From Salicibibacter cibi (GTDB lineage: Bacteria; Bacillota; Bacilli; Bacillales; Marinococcaceae), in NCBI RefSeq assembly GCF_016495865.1, contig NZ_CP054706.1, positions 3,720,001-3,784,000 on the forward strand: a stretch of DNA of 64,000 nucleotides, in the 5' to 3' direction. The position numbers and the translations under genes were made by a program. The notes beneath the pieces were generated by a model. It was not told where the DNA came from, did not search any database, and was given only the letters and a program-made list of their open reading frames with translations. This document shows, piece by piece, positions 32,876-41,536 of this stretch. Within the stretch, counting starts at the first letter, position 1, and each line of letters begins with the position of its first letter.

Positions 32876-33421
32876 ATGGATTATTTGATTTATTTCATTC
32901 TCGTATTTTTGGGGGCGGCTGTTCCCTTCATTGAATATATGACCGTTATTCCATTAGGGATAATTATAGGGCTCCCCCTCGTGCCTACCATCATTTTTGG
33001 GTTTATTGGCAACCTTGTTACCGTGTTTCTCGTCATCGTTCTCGTGGATAAAATACGGGAAGTTTTAAGGAGAAGGAAAAAGAAATATGTAAGCCTCCCG
33101 GATAAAAATGAAGAAAGCGTCCCCAACCCCGAGAATGAGATCAGTGAAATCGAGGAAGCAGACACAACCGAAATGAATTGGGAGGAATCTTTTACAAGCA
33201 AACGCAGTCAACGGGCGCAAAAACTTTGGGATAAATACGGATTGCCCGGACTCACAGTGCTCGGCACCGGTCTGTTCAGCAGCCACTTAACAGCATTAAT
33301 GGCTTGCACATTTGGGGGAAACCGCACGTACGTCTTTCTTTGGATGACGATCAGTCTCGCACTATGGTCGATCATTCTCGGTGTCGCTGTTCAATTGGGA
33401 ATGGACACGATTTTTAGATAA
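32876..33421 (+). CDS. Small multidrug export family membrane protein (PF06695-like)
   Basis: This is a 181-residue membrane protein with about two N-terminal helices (FLGAAVPFIEYMTVIPLGII and the next segment) and a charged cytoplasmic loop rich in Glu/Lys (about 62-120). A second pair of helices follows GLPGLTVLGTGLFSSHLTALMA, described in parts. This layout fits the family called small multi-drug export proteins, whose true activity is not established. It is co-transcribed with popT, so a role in lipid-carrier or envelope transport is a possibility rather than a finding. Confidence 0.8.
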   Translation: MDYLIYFILVFLGAAVPFIEYMTVIPLGIIIGLPLVPTIIFGFIGNLVTVFLVIVLVDKIREVLRRRKKKYVSLPDKNEESVPNPENEISEIEEADTTEMNWEESFTSKRSQRAQKLWDKYGLPGLTVLGTGLFSSHLTALMACTFGGNRTYVFLWMTISLALWSIILGVAVQLGMDTIFR

Positions 33422-33448
33422 AAAAACCCGTGGATAAGTCCACAGGTC
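33419..33448 (-). terminator. Intrinsic terminator after ywdK
   Basis: On the minus strand ACCTGTGGA and TCCACGGGT pair across CTTA and are followed by seven T. Confidence 0.85.
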
Positions 33449-33465
33449 TTCGTCTCGATTCGAAA

Positions 33466-33837
33466 TTACAGCTTAAATGCAGCGATCATCAATAATATCC
33501 AGCCCGCGATAAACGCGACCCCTCCGATCGGCGTGATTGCACCAAGCCAGGTCATTCCGGTCAGCGCCATCGTGTATAGGCTTCCGGAAAAAACGATAAT
33601 TCCCAAGAGCATTAAGCTTCCTGCCCAACCGAGAAGCGCACTGCCCCCGATGACCGCCGCTGTCAAGCCAACAGCGATGATTCCCAGCGCGTGAAACATG
33701 TGGTATTGCACACCGGTTTGATAATTTTCCAACATGCGCTCACTTACGCTTCCTTCCAAACCATGGGCGCCGAAGGCGCCGATAGCGACTGCGAGTGCTG
33801 CCATGATCGCGCCGATGACCAATAATGTTTTCACCAT
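33466..33837 (-). CDS. ywdK: DUF423 family membrane protein YwdK
   Basis: This is a 123-residue protein with four hydrophobic helices. The DUF423 signature is GAIMAALAVAIGAFGAHGLE followed by YQTGVQYHMFHALGII and GSLYTMALTG. The function is unknown. It lies with ywdI and ung in the order known from Bacillus subtilis, after the gerQ-containing segment. Only a weak GTGGTGA site precedes the ATG. Confidence 0.9.
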   Translation of the reverse strand: MVKTLLVIGAIMAALAVAIGAFGAHGLEGSVSERMLENYQTGVQYHMFHALGIIAVGLTAAVIGGSALLGWAGSLMLLGIIVFSGSLYTMALTGMTWLGAITPIGGVAFIAGWILLMIAAFKL

Positions 33838-33865
33838 TTCTATTCACCACACTTTCAAATGTCGT

Positions 33866-34153
33866 TTAAAATTCCAATAAATTGCCTCGCCCGGAAACCT
33901 CGTGCTCCTCTCGATTCCGATGAACGGCTGCCGAAGGTTTCGCTTGTGTTTCTTCTCCTTTTGCGGCGGCAACCGGGCGGTCCACTTTGCCGGAAGCAAC
34001 TCCGCTTCCTTCTTCAATCAGTTCGCTAAATGCACGAATCAGACGAGCATGTTCACGGATTTCCCCTTCCGACTTCCCTTTTCCCAGTGCACGTTCAAGA
34101 CTTGCCGTTTCCTGCTTTATTTTCGCTACAATCGTCTCTGCAGATACATGCAT
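33866..34153 (-). CDS. ywdI: YwdI family protein (DUF5327)
   Basis: This is a 95-residue soluble protein. The helical N-terminal part (SAETIVAKIKQETASLERAL and IREHARLIRAFSELI) matches the small YwdI/DUF5327 family, and a low-complexity Ala/Glu-rich tail follows. The ATG at 34153 has AGGAGG with 7 nt spacing; an ATG 26 codons upstream is not supported. The function is unknown; assignment rests on synteny with ywdK and ung and on length. Confidence 0.75.
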   Translation of the reverse strand: MHVSAETIVAKIKQETASLERALGKGKSEGEIREHARLIRAFSELIEEGSGVASGKVDRPVAAAKGEETQAKPSAAVHRNREEHEVSGRGNLLEF

Positions 34154-34371
34154 CGAATTCCTCCTATCTGCTTTACCATAACATAAGGCAGGACTTATCC
34201 AAATCACGCTTTCGTGCATTATTCTGTCCATTTCATGAATGTGCCACGATCATATAAACACCAAGGCTTCCCACGCGGGAAACAGATCGACGAAGCTGTC
34301 ATCATTTTCTCTTATATCATTCACCTGCCCCGGCGTTGCTTCATCTCCGCCATCAAAATCAGTGTTTAAAT

Positions 34372-34654
34372 AGGGACTGCTGAATAACGGAAAATTACTG
34401 GTACATAAGCATTTTCCGTTGCTGTTGTCAAAGCTGGATGCAAGGAAATCTATCCTATAAGCAAAAAAACCCTTGCCCTTCTGGCAACGTACGGAGGGAT
34501 GACGCTGCAGTGGCGTAGACATCAAAACGGACGCGTCAAGCCCCCGCAGCGTCCGTTTTGCGCGAGGAGGCTTGACCGTTCGTCCGCGGAAAGCGAAGCC
34601 ATGGAAGCGGCATCCCGGCTTTAGCTGATAGCTGCACGTTGTTCAGCAATCCCT
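34372..34654 (+). repeat. MITE-like element, copy 1 (283 bp)
   Basis: Ends are AGGGACTGCTGAA and TTCAGCAATCCCT, an imperfect 13-bp inverted repeat. It is flanked by AAAT on both sides. It contains inner hairpins, among them AACGGAC/GTCCGTT and GTCAAGCC/GGCTTGAC. It has no transposase gene. Three other copies lie in the window in the same orientation. Confidence 0.85.
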
Positions 34655-34661
34655 AAATAAT

Positions 34662-34683
34662 AAAAAGGCCTTATAAAGGCCCT
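34662..34683 (-). terminator. Intrinsic terminator after the small gene at 34695
   Basis: On the minus strand GGGCCTTTATAAGGCC is a short hairpin followed by TTTTT. Confidence 0.75.
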
Positions 34684-34694
34684 GTGTCGCTAAT

Positions 34695-34895
34695 CTATGA
34701 TTCATCGGTTGATGGGTTTGGATCGACGCGGTCATATCCAAAGCCCTCTATTTTAGGATAATTTTCATTATCCACAATCCATACGATTCCTTCATTGTCT
34801 TTCACGATGATCTCATCTCTTTTTAAAGCATCGCGGGCTTCTTCAACATCGTTATAACGTTCAGCCGGTATTTGCATATCATCGATTTTGATCAT
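34695..34895 (-). CDS. Small hypothetical protein
   Basis: A 66-residue acidic soluble protein that I do not recognise. It starts MIKIDDMQIPAERYNDVEEA, followed by DALKRDEIIVKDNEGIVWIVDNENY, and ends in a Pro/Asp-rich tail. A strong GGAGGTGAGACG lies directly before the ATG at 34895, which is good evidence that it is translated; upstream in-frame ATGs are not supported. It follows ung by 64 bases on the same strand and has its own terminator. No function is proposed. Confidence 0.75.
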   Translation of the reverse strand: MIKIDDMQIPAERYNDVEEARDALKRDEIIVKDNEGIVWIVDNENYPKIEGFGYDRVDPNPSTDES

Positions 34896-34959
34896 CGTCT
34901 CACCTCCGGAAATGATGTATATAGCTTTTCCCGGAAAACGGCCACCGTAAACAAGCGAT

Positions 34960-35655
34960 TTAATTTGCACGCTCCTCGTTATCGATCCCGGTTTCACACC
35001 ATTGGATCGTCTCCCTGCCCATATGTTTCAAAAACGCATTCGTTTTTGAAAACGGGCGGCTGCCAAAAAAGCCTTTATGTGCAGAAAAAGGACTGGGATG
35101 GGGCGATCGGATAATAGCATGTTGGCTTTCGATAAAAGAGACTTTCGCTTGAGCGTGACGACCCCATAAAATAAAAACAACCGGATCTTGTTTTGCGCTC
35201 ACACTTCTGATCACTTCATCCGTAAATACTTCCCATCCCATGCCTTGATGGGAAGCCGCTTCCCGGGCGCGAACGGTCAACACTGTGTTAAGAAGCAACA
35301 CTCCTTGTTTGGCCCATCCGCGCAAATCCCCGTTTTCCGGCATTTCACAACCGACATCGTTCACAAGTTCCCGAAAAATATTTTGAAGCGAAGGAGGCCG
35401 TTTAACTCCCGGTTGAACGGAAAAACTTAATCCATGTGCTTGCATCGGACCATGGTAAGGATCTTGTCCTAGGATCACCACTTTCGTATTTTCATAGGAC
35501 GTATAATGAAGCGCATTAAAAATGTCATGCATATCCGGATAAATGGCGCGATGGCTATATTCTTGCTTCAAAAACGATCGAAGTTGTTGATAATAATCCT
35601 TTTGAAACTCCTCTTTAAGATGGTGTGTCCAATCATTGTGCAAAGGGATATTCAT
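34960..35655 (-). CDS. ung: Uracil-DNA glycosylase, family 1
   Basis: This 231-residue enzyme removes uracil from DNA. It has [20 protein letters not shown] (water-activating Asp and the GQDPYH motif), [24 protein letters not shown] and the Leu-intercalation loop [20 protein letters not shown]. The ATG at 35655 has GGGAGGGACCGGAG directly upstream. A longer in-frame start would run through the parS site and is rejected. It lies between rlmH and a small gene, as in relatives. Confidence 0.97.
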   Translation of the reverse strand: MNIPLHNDWTHHLKEEFQKDYYQQLRSFLKQEYSHRAIYPDMHDIFNALHYTSYENTKVVILGQDPYHGPMQAHGLSFSVQPGVKRPPSLQNIFRELVNDVGCEMPENGDLRGWAKQGVLLLNTVLTVRAREAASHQGMGWEVFTDEVIRSVSAKQDPVVFILWGRHAQAKVSFIESQHAIIRSPHPSPFSAHKGFFGSRPFSKTNAFLKHMGRETIQWCETGIDNEERAN

Positions 35656-35671
35656 CTCCGGTCCCTCCCAT

Positions 35672-35687
35672 TGTTTCACGTGAAACA
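35672..35687. promoter_or_regulatory. parS centromere site
   Basis: TGTTTCACGTGAAACA is a perfect match to the Bacillus parS palindrome bound by ParB (Spo0J). It lies in the 39-base gap between rlmH and ung. parS sites cluster around oriC, which agrees with the gene content here. Confidence 0.95.
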
Positions 35688-35694
35688 TTTTCCC

Positions 35695-36174
35695 TCACTT
35701 ATGATAAGGGGTCCCTTTTTGAATTTGTGTAAAACGATACACTTGTTCCATCAGCATTAAGCGTATCAATTGATGAGGAAACGTCAGTGACGAAAATGAC
35801 CAGCGCAAGTCGGCTCTCTGTAAGACATTATCGCCTAGGCCGAGAGAGCCTCCGATCATGAACGTGAAGCTACTCTGTCCGTGTACAGCAAGCTGATCAA
35901 TCTTCGCAGCCATTTCTGCAGAACTAAACATTTTGCCTTTCCGATCCAATGCGATGATATATGTTTGTGGCTTCACATGCTGCAACAAGCGATCCCCTTC
36001 TTTATTCATCACTTGCATAGCTTGTTTTTCACTGAGATGTTCAGGTGCACGCTCATCCGCCACTTCTTTCACTGAAAATTTTATGTCCTTTTTTAACCGT
36101 TTTTCGTATTCATCCATGCCTGCCAACAAGTATTTTTCCTTCATTTTTCCAACCGCAAGCAACTGAATGTTCAT
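35695..36174 (-). CDS. rlmH: 23S rRNA (pseudouridine1915-N3)-methyltransferase
   Basis: This is a 159-residue SPOUT methyltransferase, full length for RlmH. It starts NIQLLAVGKMKEKYL and has YIIALDRKGK, the SAM-binding knot FMIGGSLGLGDNVLQRAD and the C-terminal HQLIRLMLMEQVYRFTQI, ending in the family's YHK. It methylates pseudouridine 1915 in helix 69. The ATG at 36174 follows GGGGGT; the ATG seven codons upstream lacks a site. It sits beyond htrC as in other bacilli, but separated from it by a repeat-rich gap. Confidence 0.96.
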   Translation of the reverse strand: MNIQLLAVGKMKEKYLLAGMDEYEKRLKKDIKFSVKEVADERAPEHLSEKQAMQVMNKEGDRLLQHVKPQTYIIALDRKGKMFSSAEMAAKIDQLAVHGQSSFTFMIGGSLGLGDNVLQRADLRWSFSSLTFPHQLIRLMLMEQVYRFTQIQKGTPYHK

Positions 36175-36278
36175 AGAAACCCCCATTATCCACAAAAGTT
36201 ATCCACATGTTCACAATAACTTGTTGGTTTCTTGCAAAAACCTATCCACGACTGGGGAGCATTTCACTTCCCGTTGTG

Positions 36279-36405
36279 AATAAAGTGATACTTCCAGCTG
36301 AAGAGGATCTTCATCCCCTTCTGAATAAGGAAATCGGCTAAAACCATCATTTCCTATGGTAATACCGGCACTAGCCCGTTCTGGGCGTCGGAACGAATCG
36401 TGGTG
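36279..36405 (-). repeat. Degenerate family A repeat, copy 3
   Basis: Shares TAAAGTG-ACTTCCA, GAAGAGGA-C-TCATCCCCTTCTGA and AATCGG-TAAAACC with 21727-21852 but is heavily diverged. A piece GCGCTTACCACCGG like the far end of copy 2 is found at 36779, on the other side of MITE copy 2. Confidence 0.5.
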
Positions 36406-36423
36406 TTAGGCGCCAGCTATTTT

Positions 36424-36710
36424 AGGGACTGCTGAATAACGGAAAAAGATTGGCACATAAGCATTTTCCGTTGCTGTTGTCAAAGCTGGATGCAAGGAAA
36501 TCTATCCTAAAAGCAGAAAACCCTTGCACGTCTGGCAACGTACGGAGGGACGGTGCTGCAATGGCGAGACTCCAGCGGAAAAACGGACGCGTCAAGCCCC
36601 CGCAGCGCCGGTTTTGCGCGAGGAGGCTTGACCGTTCGTCCGCGGAAAGCGAAGCCATGGAAGCGACATCCCGGCTTCAGCTGATAGCTGCAAGTTGTTC
36701 AGCAATCCCT
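36424..36710 (+). repeat. MITE-like element, copy 2 (287 bp)
   Basis: Same ends as copy 1, flanked on both sides by ATTTT, an exact 5-bp target duplication. It lies between rlmH and htrC within a region that also holds degenerate family A sequence. Confidence 0.9.
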
Positions 36711-36802
36711 ATTTTAGAGGTCTTTTTCAGGGTCTTGCGATTTCCGGTTTCCGATGTCTGACTTCCGGAATAGCAGGCGCTTACCACCGGCATAAAGTTG
36801 AA

Positions 36803-36830
36803 GGAATCCTCAGCCCTATCCGAGGATTCC
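36803..36830 (-). terminator. Hairpin downstream of htrC
   Basis: GGAATCCTC and GAGGATTCC form a perfect 9-bp stem 16 bases past the htrC stop. The T-run after it is weak. Confidence 0.55.
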
Positions 36831-36845
36831 CATGCTTGCCTTTCC

Positions 36846-38096
36846 TTACAAGCTATCTTGTTGTTCTTGCAGTTCAATCGTCGTTTCTTGCAATTCACCG
36901 TCACGATAAAAAGATACGGTTACTTCATCGCCGACATCGAGCTCCGTATAGAGATACATGCGGAGATCATGGGCAAAATCAATCTCTTGGTCATCCATAG
37001 CAACGATCACATCATATTCTTGCAAACCATCTTCCGCTGATGAACCAGGTAATACGTTCGTGACAAAGACACCCGAAGTTACATCTTCTGGCAAGTTAAG
37101 CGTTTCTTGCCAATGGTAGCTTGGAATATCACTAACGGAGCCCATTTCAACTCCCAGTTCAGGCCGTTCGACTTCACCAGAATTCTCGATGTCTTCAATG
37201 ACAGGCAAAACAATAGACGTTGGGATCGCAAAGCCCATGCCTTCACTTTGTGCAATTTCCATGGAATTAATGCCGACCACTTGGCCTTGGGCGTTCAACA
37301 ACGGGCCGCCGCTATTGCCTTGATTAATCGCAGCATCTGTCTGGATCACTTCTGCATTCCAATCAATTTGGCCATCACCGGTTAAATCAACCGGAATGGA
37401 ACGGTCCGTTGCACTGATAATCCCTTGGGTAACAGTGCGGGCAAACGCTGGTCCCAAAGGATTTCCGATCGCAATCGCCGGTTCTCCGGGACTTAGATTA
37501 TCAGAATCGCCAAAATCAGCCACCGTTTCAATCTCGTCCTCAATATCTTCGGTAGATACACTTAATACGGCTAGGTCGGTCCAAATGTCTTCCCCGACAA
37601 CTTCGGCTCCAACTCGTTGTCCTTCGCTCAAGCTTATTTCTACTTGATCAGACCCCCGAATGACGTGTTCATTCGTTACGATGAAGGTTTGGTTATCTTC
37701 CTCTTTATAAATGACCCCTGAACCGGTGCCTGCTTCAATGCCTTCTCCTTCACCTCCGGGTTGTTCTCCTTGCGGGCCACCGCCATCACCCCAAAAACTT
37801 TCTTCTTGCATATTAAAGACCCCGACAACAGCATCCGAAACTCCCTCAACCGCTTCGGTCACATCGGTATGGATGTCAAAACTCACTTGTTCCGAATCAC
37901 CGGCAAAGAAATCACTATCACCCGTTGATTCTTGCTCCTCCGGAGCTGTCAGATCATTCGTTTGAAAGAGAAGAAGGGCGGCAGCTACTACGAGCGCACC
38001 AATAATTGCACCTACAAAACCTGACAATCCCATGCCGCGCCGCCGTTGTTTCTTGTCTCTGTTTTCATTCCTGTAATGCTCATCATAATAGCCCAT
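36846..38096 (-). CDS. htrC: HtrA-like serine protease
   Basis: This is a 416-residue membrane-anchored quality-control protease (HtrC/YycK of Bacillus). A charged N-terminus and one TM segment at about 23-45 come first, followed by an acidic linker. The trypsin-like domain has His in VTNEHVIRG, Asp in WTDLAVLSV and Ser in AAINQGNSGGPLLNA. A C-terminal PDZ domain (about 310-405) follows. The ATG at 38096 follows AGGTGG with 9 nt spacing. It closes the wal gene cluster, but a MITE now separates it from walJ, so read-through from the wal promoter is uncertain. Confidence 0.94.
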   Translation of the reverse strand: MGYYDEHYRNENRDKKQRRRGMGLSGFVGAIIGALVVAAALLLFQTNDLTAPEEQESTGDSDFFAGDSEQVSFDIHTDVTEAVEGVSDAVVGVFNMQEESFWGDGGGPQGEQPGGEGEGIEAGTGSGVIYKEEDNQTFIVTNEHVIRGSDQVEISLSEGQRVGAEVVGEDIWTDLAVLSVSTEDIEDEIETVADFGDSDNLSPGEPAIAIGNPLGPAFARTVTQGIISATDRSIPVDLTGDGQIDWNAEVIQTDAAINQGNSGGPLLNAQGQVVGINSMEIAQSEGMGFAIPTSIVLPVIEDIENSGEVERPELGVEMGSVSDIPSYHWQETLNLPEDVTSGVFVTNVLPGSSAEDGLQEYDVIVAMDDQEIDFAHDLRMYLYTELDVGDEVTVSFYRDGELQETTIELQEQQDSL

Positions 38097-38238
38097 CTGT
38101 TCCGTCCACCTTTCCGTGCTGTTATCGTCGCGAGAACATTGTTTTGATAAGTATACTGCCATTGAATCAAACGTCGCGATTGTGGTCCATCACCCACAAG
38201 CCTCAATTTTAATCTACCCGAAATTGATAATTTTCATT

Positions 38239-38533
38239 AGGGACTGCTGAATAGCGGAAAAAGACTGGCACATAAGCATTTTCCGTTGGTGTTGTCGAAG
38301 CTGGATGCAAGGAAATCCATCCTATAACAAAAAAACCCTTGCACTTCTGGCAACGTACGGAGGGACGGTGCTGCAATGGCGAGCCTCCAGCGGAAAAACG
38401 GACGCGTCAAGACCCCGCAGCGCCGCAGCGCCGGTTTTGCGCGAGGAGGCTTGACCGTTCGTCCGCGGAAAGCGAAGCCATGGAAGCGGCATCCCGGCTT
38501 CAGCTGATAGCTGCACGTTGTTCAGCAATCCCT
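38239..38533 (+). repeat. MITE-like element, copy 3 (295 bp)
   Basis: Same ends as the other copies, flanked on both sides by TCATT, an exact 5-bp target duplication. It is the longest copy because of a short CGCAGCGC duplication. It lies 19 bases past the walJ stop, between walJ and htrC. Confidence 0.9.
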
Positions 38534-38552
38534 TCATTAGCAGGAGCAAAAA

Positions 38553-39353
38553 TTACACCAATTTTTGGATTGCTGTCGGCATAAATGGGTCCGTATCAAG
38601 GATTTGAATGCCATTTGGCGTGCATTCTATCCCTTGTTCCTCCATGGTTTGCTCCGTCGTCATCCTGGCGAGTTCTTTCATATTATTATCTTGGCTTAAA
38701 TGTGCCAAATATACATAGCGCGTTTTCTCGCCGACGATTGTCGTTAGCGCCTTCGCCGCGTCGTCATTGGAAATATGACCGGTATCTCCAAGTATTCTTC
38801 GTTTAACATTCCACGGGTACCGCCCTATTCTGAGCATATTCATATCATGGTTCGATTCAAAGATCAGTGCATCGGCATCGGCGAGTGTTCCTTTAATATG
38901 ATCACTGACGTAGCCCATATCTGTAGCCAATGCCAATTTTTTCTTTTCATGATGAAAAACAAAAAACATCGGGTCGGCAGCGTCATGGGAGACACCGAAT
39001 GATTCCACATCCATGTCGGAAAACGTTCGTACATCCCCCGTTTCCAAGTGAAAGCATTGCGCTTTATCAATCGGTCCAATCGCATCAACCATCTGTTTCC
39101 ACGTACGCTCATTGGCATAAACAGGCAATTGATACTTACGGGCCAACACGCCGACACCTTTCACGTGATCGCTATGTTCATGTGTGACGAGCAATGCGTC
39201 AATATCCGATAAGGAACGACCAATTTGTTGGAACATCTTCTCAATTTTTTTTCCGCTTAGCCCCGCATCAATTAATAGCCGCGTTTGGTTTGTTTCCACA
39301 TATAGAGCATTTCCCGTACTCCCACTCGCTAAAACGCTAAAAGCAATCCCCAT
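38553..39353 (-). CDS. walJ: MBL-fold hydrolase WalJ (YycJ)
   Basis: This is a 266-residue metallo-beta-lactamase-fold protein. It has SVLASGSTGNALYVE at the N-terminus, metal ligands in VTHEHSDHVKG, ATDMGYVSDHI and the C-terminal VYLAHLSQDNN. The family is linked to coordinating cell division with DNA replication and may act as a nuclease; this is not proven. AGGAGG lies 9 nt before the ATG at 39353. It follows walI by 13 bases in the wal operon. Confidence 0.94.
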   Translation of the reverse strand: MGIAFSVLASGSTGNALYVETNQTRLLIDAGLSGKKIEKMFQQIGRSLSDIDALLVTHEHSDHVKGVGVLARKYQLPVYANERTWKQMVDAIGPIDKAQCFHLETGDVRTFSDMDVESFGVSHDAADPMFFVFHHEKKKLALATDMGYVSDHIKGTLADADALIFESNHDMNMLRIGRYPWNVKRRILGDTGHISNDDAAKALTTIVGEKTRYVYLAHLSQDNNMKELARMTTEQTMEEQGIECTPNGIQILDTDPFMPTAIQKLV

Positions 39354-39366
39354 CAACAAAATCCTC

Positions 39367-40182
39367 CTATGGCTCCCGGATTGTCTCCTCTCCTTCTACG
39401 GCAGAAACCAGGTAAACATCCGGCCGTTGGTTTTCATTCTCAAATTCTTCCTGAACCACAAATCGATAATAAGGGGCGTACATCACTTCATTGCTCACAT
39501 ATTCCTCGGAGAGCGCACTATAATACACATATTCAACATTCGTCACGGTGGAATTAGTCGTTAGTGCATTCGCCTCAATGAGTGTATCAATGGCATCCAC
39601 GGCAGAACTGATCGACTGCTCCGCCAAGTTATCCGTATAAACAAACTGTTGGGTAAACGAATCAATCGCCCCGTCTTCATTTTCATTAACGGTGAGGTGC
39701 GTATTTCTCGGAGCAATCAGCGTCCTGTTTTCATGGTTGGCGTAATAATTAATTTCCGTTTCATCCCTGTTCGCAAACCGATACGAATCTCCATCGTATA
39801 CATACGTGTCTATAAATTCACGCCGCTCTTGCCAAGCGTCATCTTCATCAATCTCATAAGGTTCTTCGAGCCACACGGAGAGCTCACCGGTCTCCGAATC
39901 AAATTCAATATCGCTGAAAACATCGGCGTCGTCATAATTATTTTCCGCTTCCTCAGGGAGACTCTCCATAGTGCGGCTACGGACAACGGAAAGGGCAACC
40001 TCCTCATTCGGGAGCTCCGTCTCGATATCAATGTTTTGATAGTCCAACTGAGCTTCCAGGTTGTCCTCTACTTCAACGTCCCCTTCGCGATTTTCCATGT
40101 GATTGAACAATTGAGCGATCAAAAAGCCATTTAAAAGTAAAAATGTGAAAATGAAAATCGTTTTCGTTTTATTCCAATCCAC
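39367..40182 (-). CDS. walI: Two-component system regulatory protein WalI (YycI)
   Basis: A 271-residue bitopic membrane protein with a single N-terminal anchor (TIFIFTFLLLNGFLIAQLF) and an acidic extracellular domain ending in PYYRFVVQEEFENENQRPDVYLVSA, described by its parts. WalI and WalH form a complex that restrains the WalK kinase. The start is GTG at 40182 after AGGTGACT-like sequence, and it overlaps the end of walH by 14 bases. Confidence 0.93.
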   Translation of the reverse strand: MDWNKTKTIFIFTFLLLNGFLIAQLFNHMENREGDVEVEDNLEAQLDYQNIDIETELPNEEVALSVVRSRTMESLPEEAENNYDDADVFSDIEFDSETGELSVWLEEPYEIDEDDAWQERREFIDTYVYDGDSYRFANRDETEINYYANHENRTLIAPRNTHLTVNENEDGAIDSFTQQFVYTDNLAEQSISSAVDAIDTLIEANALTTNSTVTNVEYVYYSALSEEYVSNEVMYAPYYRFVVQEEFENENQRPDVYLVSAVEGEETIREP

Positions 40183-41536
40183 TCAAGTCACCTTCCTGAT
40201 CCTCGCTGTCCAACCGGATCCAGCTGTCATCGCTTTTTGCATACCAATGGGGAACAACATATACGTACGTCTCTACTCTTTCCATTTCGTAACCGATGCG
40301 AATATCTTCGATGTTGTCGAGTTCGAGAGAGTCGCTTTCTTCAATTTCTGCCAACACTTCCTCACCGCCAAGGAGTTCCCGCATTTGACCCTCCGGATTT
40401 TCATCCAAAGGCTCATGCTCATCAAACATAAAAGCGGGACGATCATAACTGGAAATGACATCATTTTGCTGTGTCACATTAATGGAGGCATAATCAAACC
40501 ATGAAGTATTTGTGTCCAGCACAGGCATGCCATCCACATGCATTCGGAATTGAACAGAATCGCCTCCACCGGACACACTCCAATCATAGAGCTGATAACT
40601 ATTCGTAAAACCGCCATGCGCGTTAATGAACGTATAGGCATCGGAAATGATTTGCTCATTCTGGCCATCGGATATTTCATTTTGAGGATAATCATACTCA
40701 ATGTAATTGCCGAATCGGCTTAGCCGCATTTGCCGATCACTGGAATGATAAAGCTGATCCCCTTGCGCATCACTCCCCGAATCCGGGGTAACTACGGATT
40801 CCCGGTCCGGAAACAAATAAGGAAGAAGCGCTTCTTCATCAATGCTTGTGGAATTAAATTGCAGTTGAGGGTAAGAAACAGGTTCCGACGGCAAATAAAC
40901 AGGTTTTTGCAAAGAACCATCGTCCTCGCCTACATGTGCTTCGGTTGCGTAGGAAACACTGCTCCCGTCCATCTGTTCCATATACGTATGAAACGTTTCA
41001 ACATCCATATCAATATACCCTTCCAGGACCTGCTCGTCGTCAAAAGAAACAAGTTGGACACGCAAGGCGCCACCTTCATCGATTATAAGCAATCGTTCAA
41101 AATTAAACGTGTTTTCCTCTTGTTCAACAATGGATTGGTCATCTTCAAACCAACTTTCAACGAGTGTTAACGGAAGAGATGTCGGGAAAATCAACTCAAT
41201 TTTATCTTCTTCACTTTCATAGACACGTTCTTGTCCGACACCCTCCAGCATTTCGAAATTACTCCATTCAGAAGAGAACAGGTCTGTAGCCATATCATCA
41301 ACGAAATCCAAAGAACCGTGGGTAGTGGTCCACTGTTCATCATCACGATGAAAGGTGACATTTGCCGGACCGACTACATCAGCCATTTCCACTTGGTCAG
41401 AGAGTTGTTCACTTTCCTCCACGCTTTCTTCATCCAAAAGCCCCAGCTCAGGTTGATACGTCCATAATTGCCAAGTAAAAATAAGGCTAGTGATCACCAG
41501 AAGGCTTAGAAACACCGTTTTCACACGCTCAACCAT
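40169..41536 (-). CDS. walH: Two-component system regulatory protein WalH (YycH)
   Basis: A 455-residue protein with one N-terminal membrane anchor (TVFLSLLVITSLIFTWQLW) and a large acidic extracytoplasmic region. With WalI it modulates WalK at the membrane. The sequence is divergent, but length, topology and position between walK and walI identify it. The ATG at 41536 has GGGAGGTG 6 nt upstream. It overlaps the walK end by 8 bases. Confidence 0.92.
   Translation of the reverse strand: MVERVKTVFLSLLVITSLIFTWQLWTYQPELGLLDEESVEESEQLSDQVEMADVVGPANVTFHRDDEQWTTTHGSLDFVDDMATDLFSSEWSNFEMLEGVGQERVYESEEDKIELIFPTSLPLTLVESWFEDDQSIVEQEENTFNFERLLIIDEGGALRVQLVSFDDEQVLEGYIDMDVETFHTYMEQMDGSSVSYATEAHVGEDDGSLQKPVYLPSEPVSYPQLQFNSTSIDEEALLPYLFPDRESVVTPDSGSDAQGDQLYHSSDRQMRLSRFGNYIEYDYPQNEISDGQNEQIISDAYTFINAHGGFTNSYQLYDWSVSGGGDSVQFRMHVDGMPVLDTNTSWFDYASINVTQQNDVISSYDRPAFMFDEHEPLDENPEGQMRELLGGEEVLAEIEESDSLELDNIEDIRIGYEMERVETYVYVVPHWYAKSDDSWIRLDSEDQEGDLSGLE

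Noticed and set aside
34250..34371. C-terminal gene fragment ending at 34250 and running into MITE copy 1
   Set aside because: The acidic peptide is open for about 40 codons, but there is no start, domain or continuation on the other side of the element.
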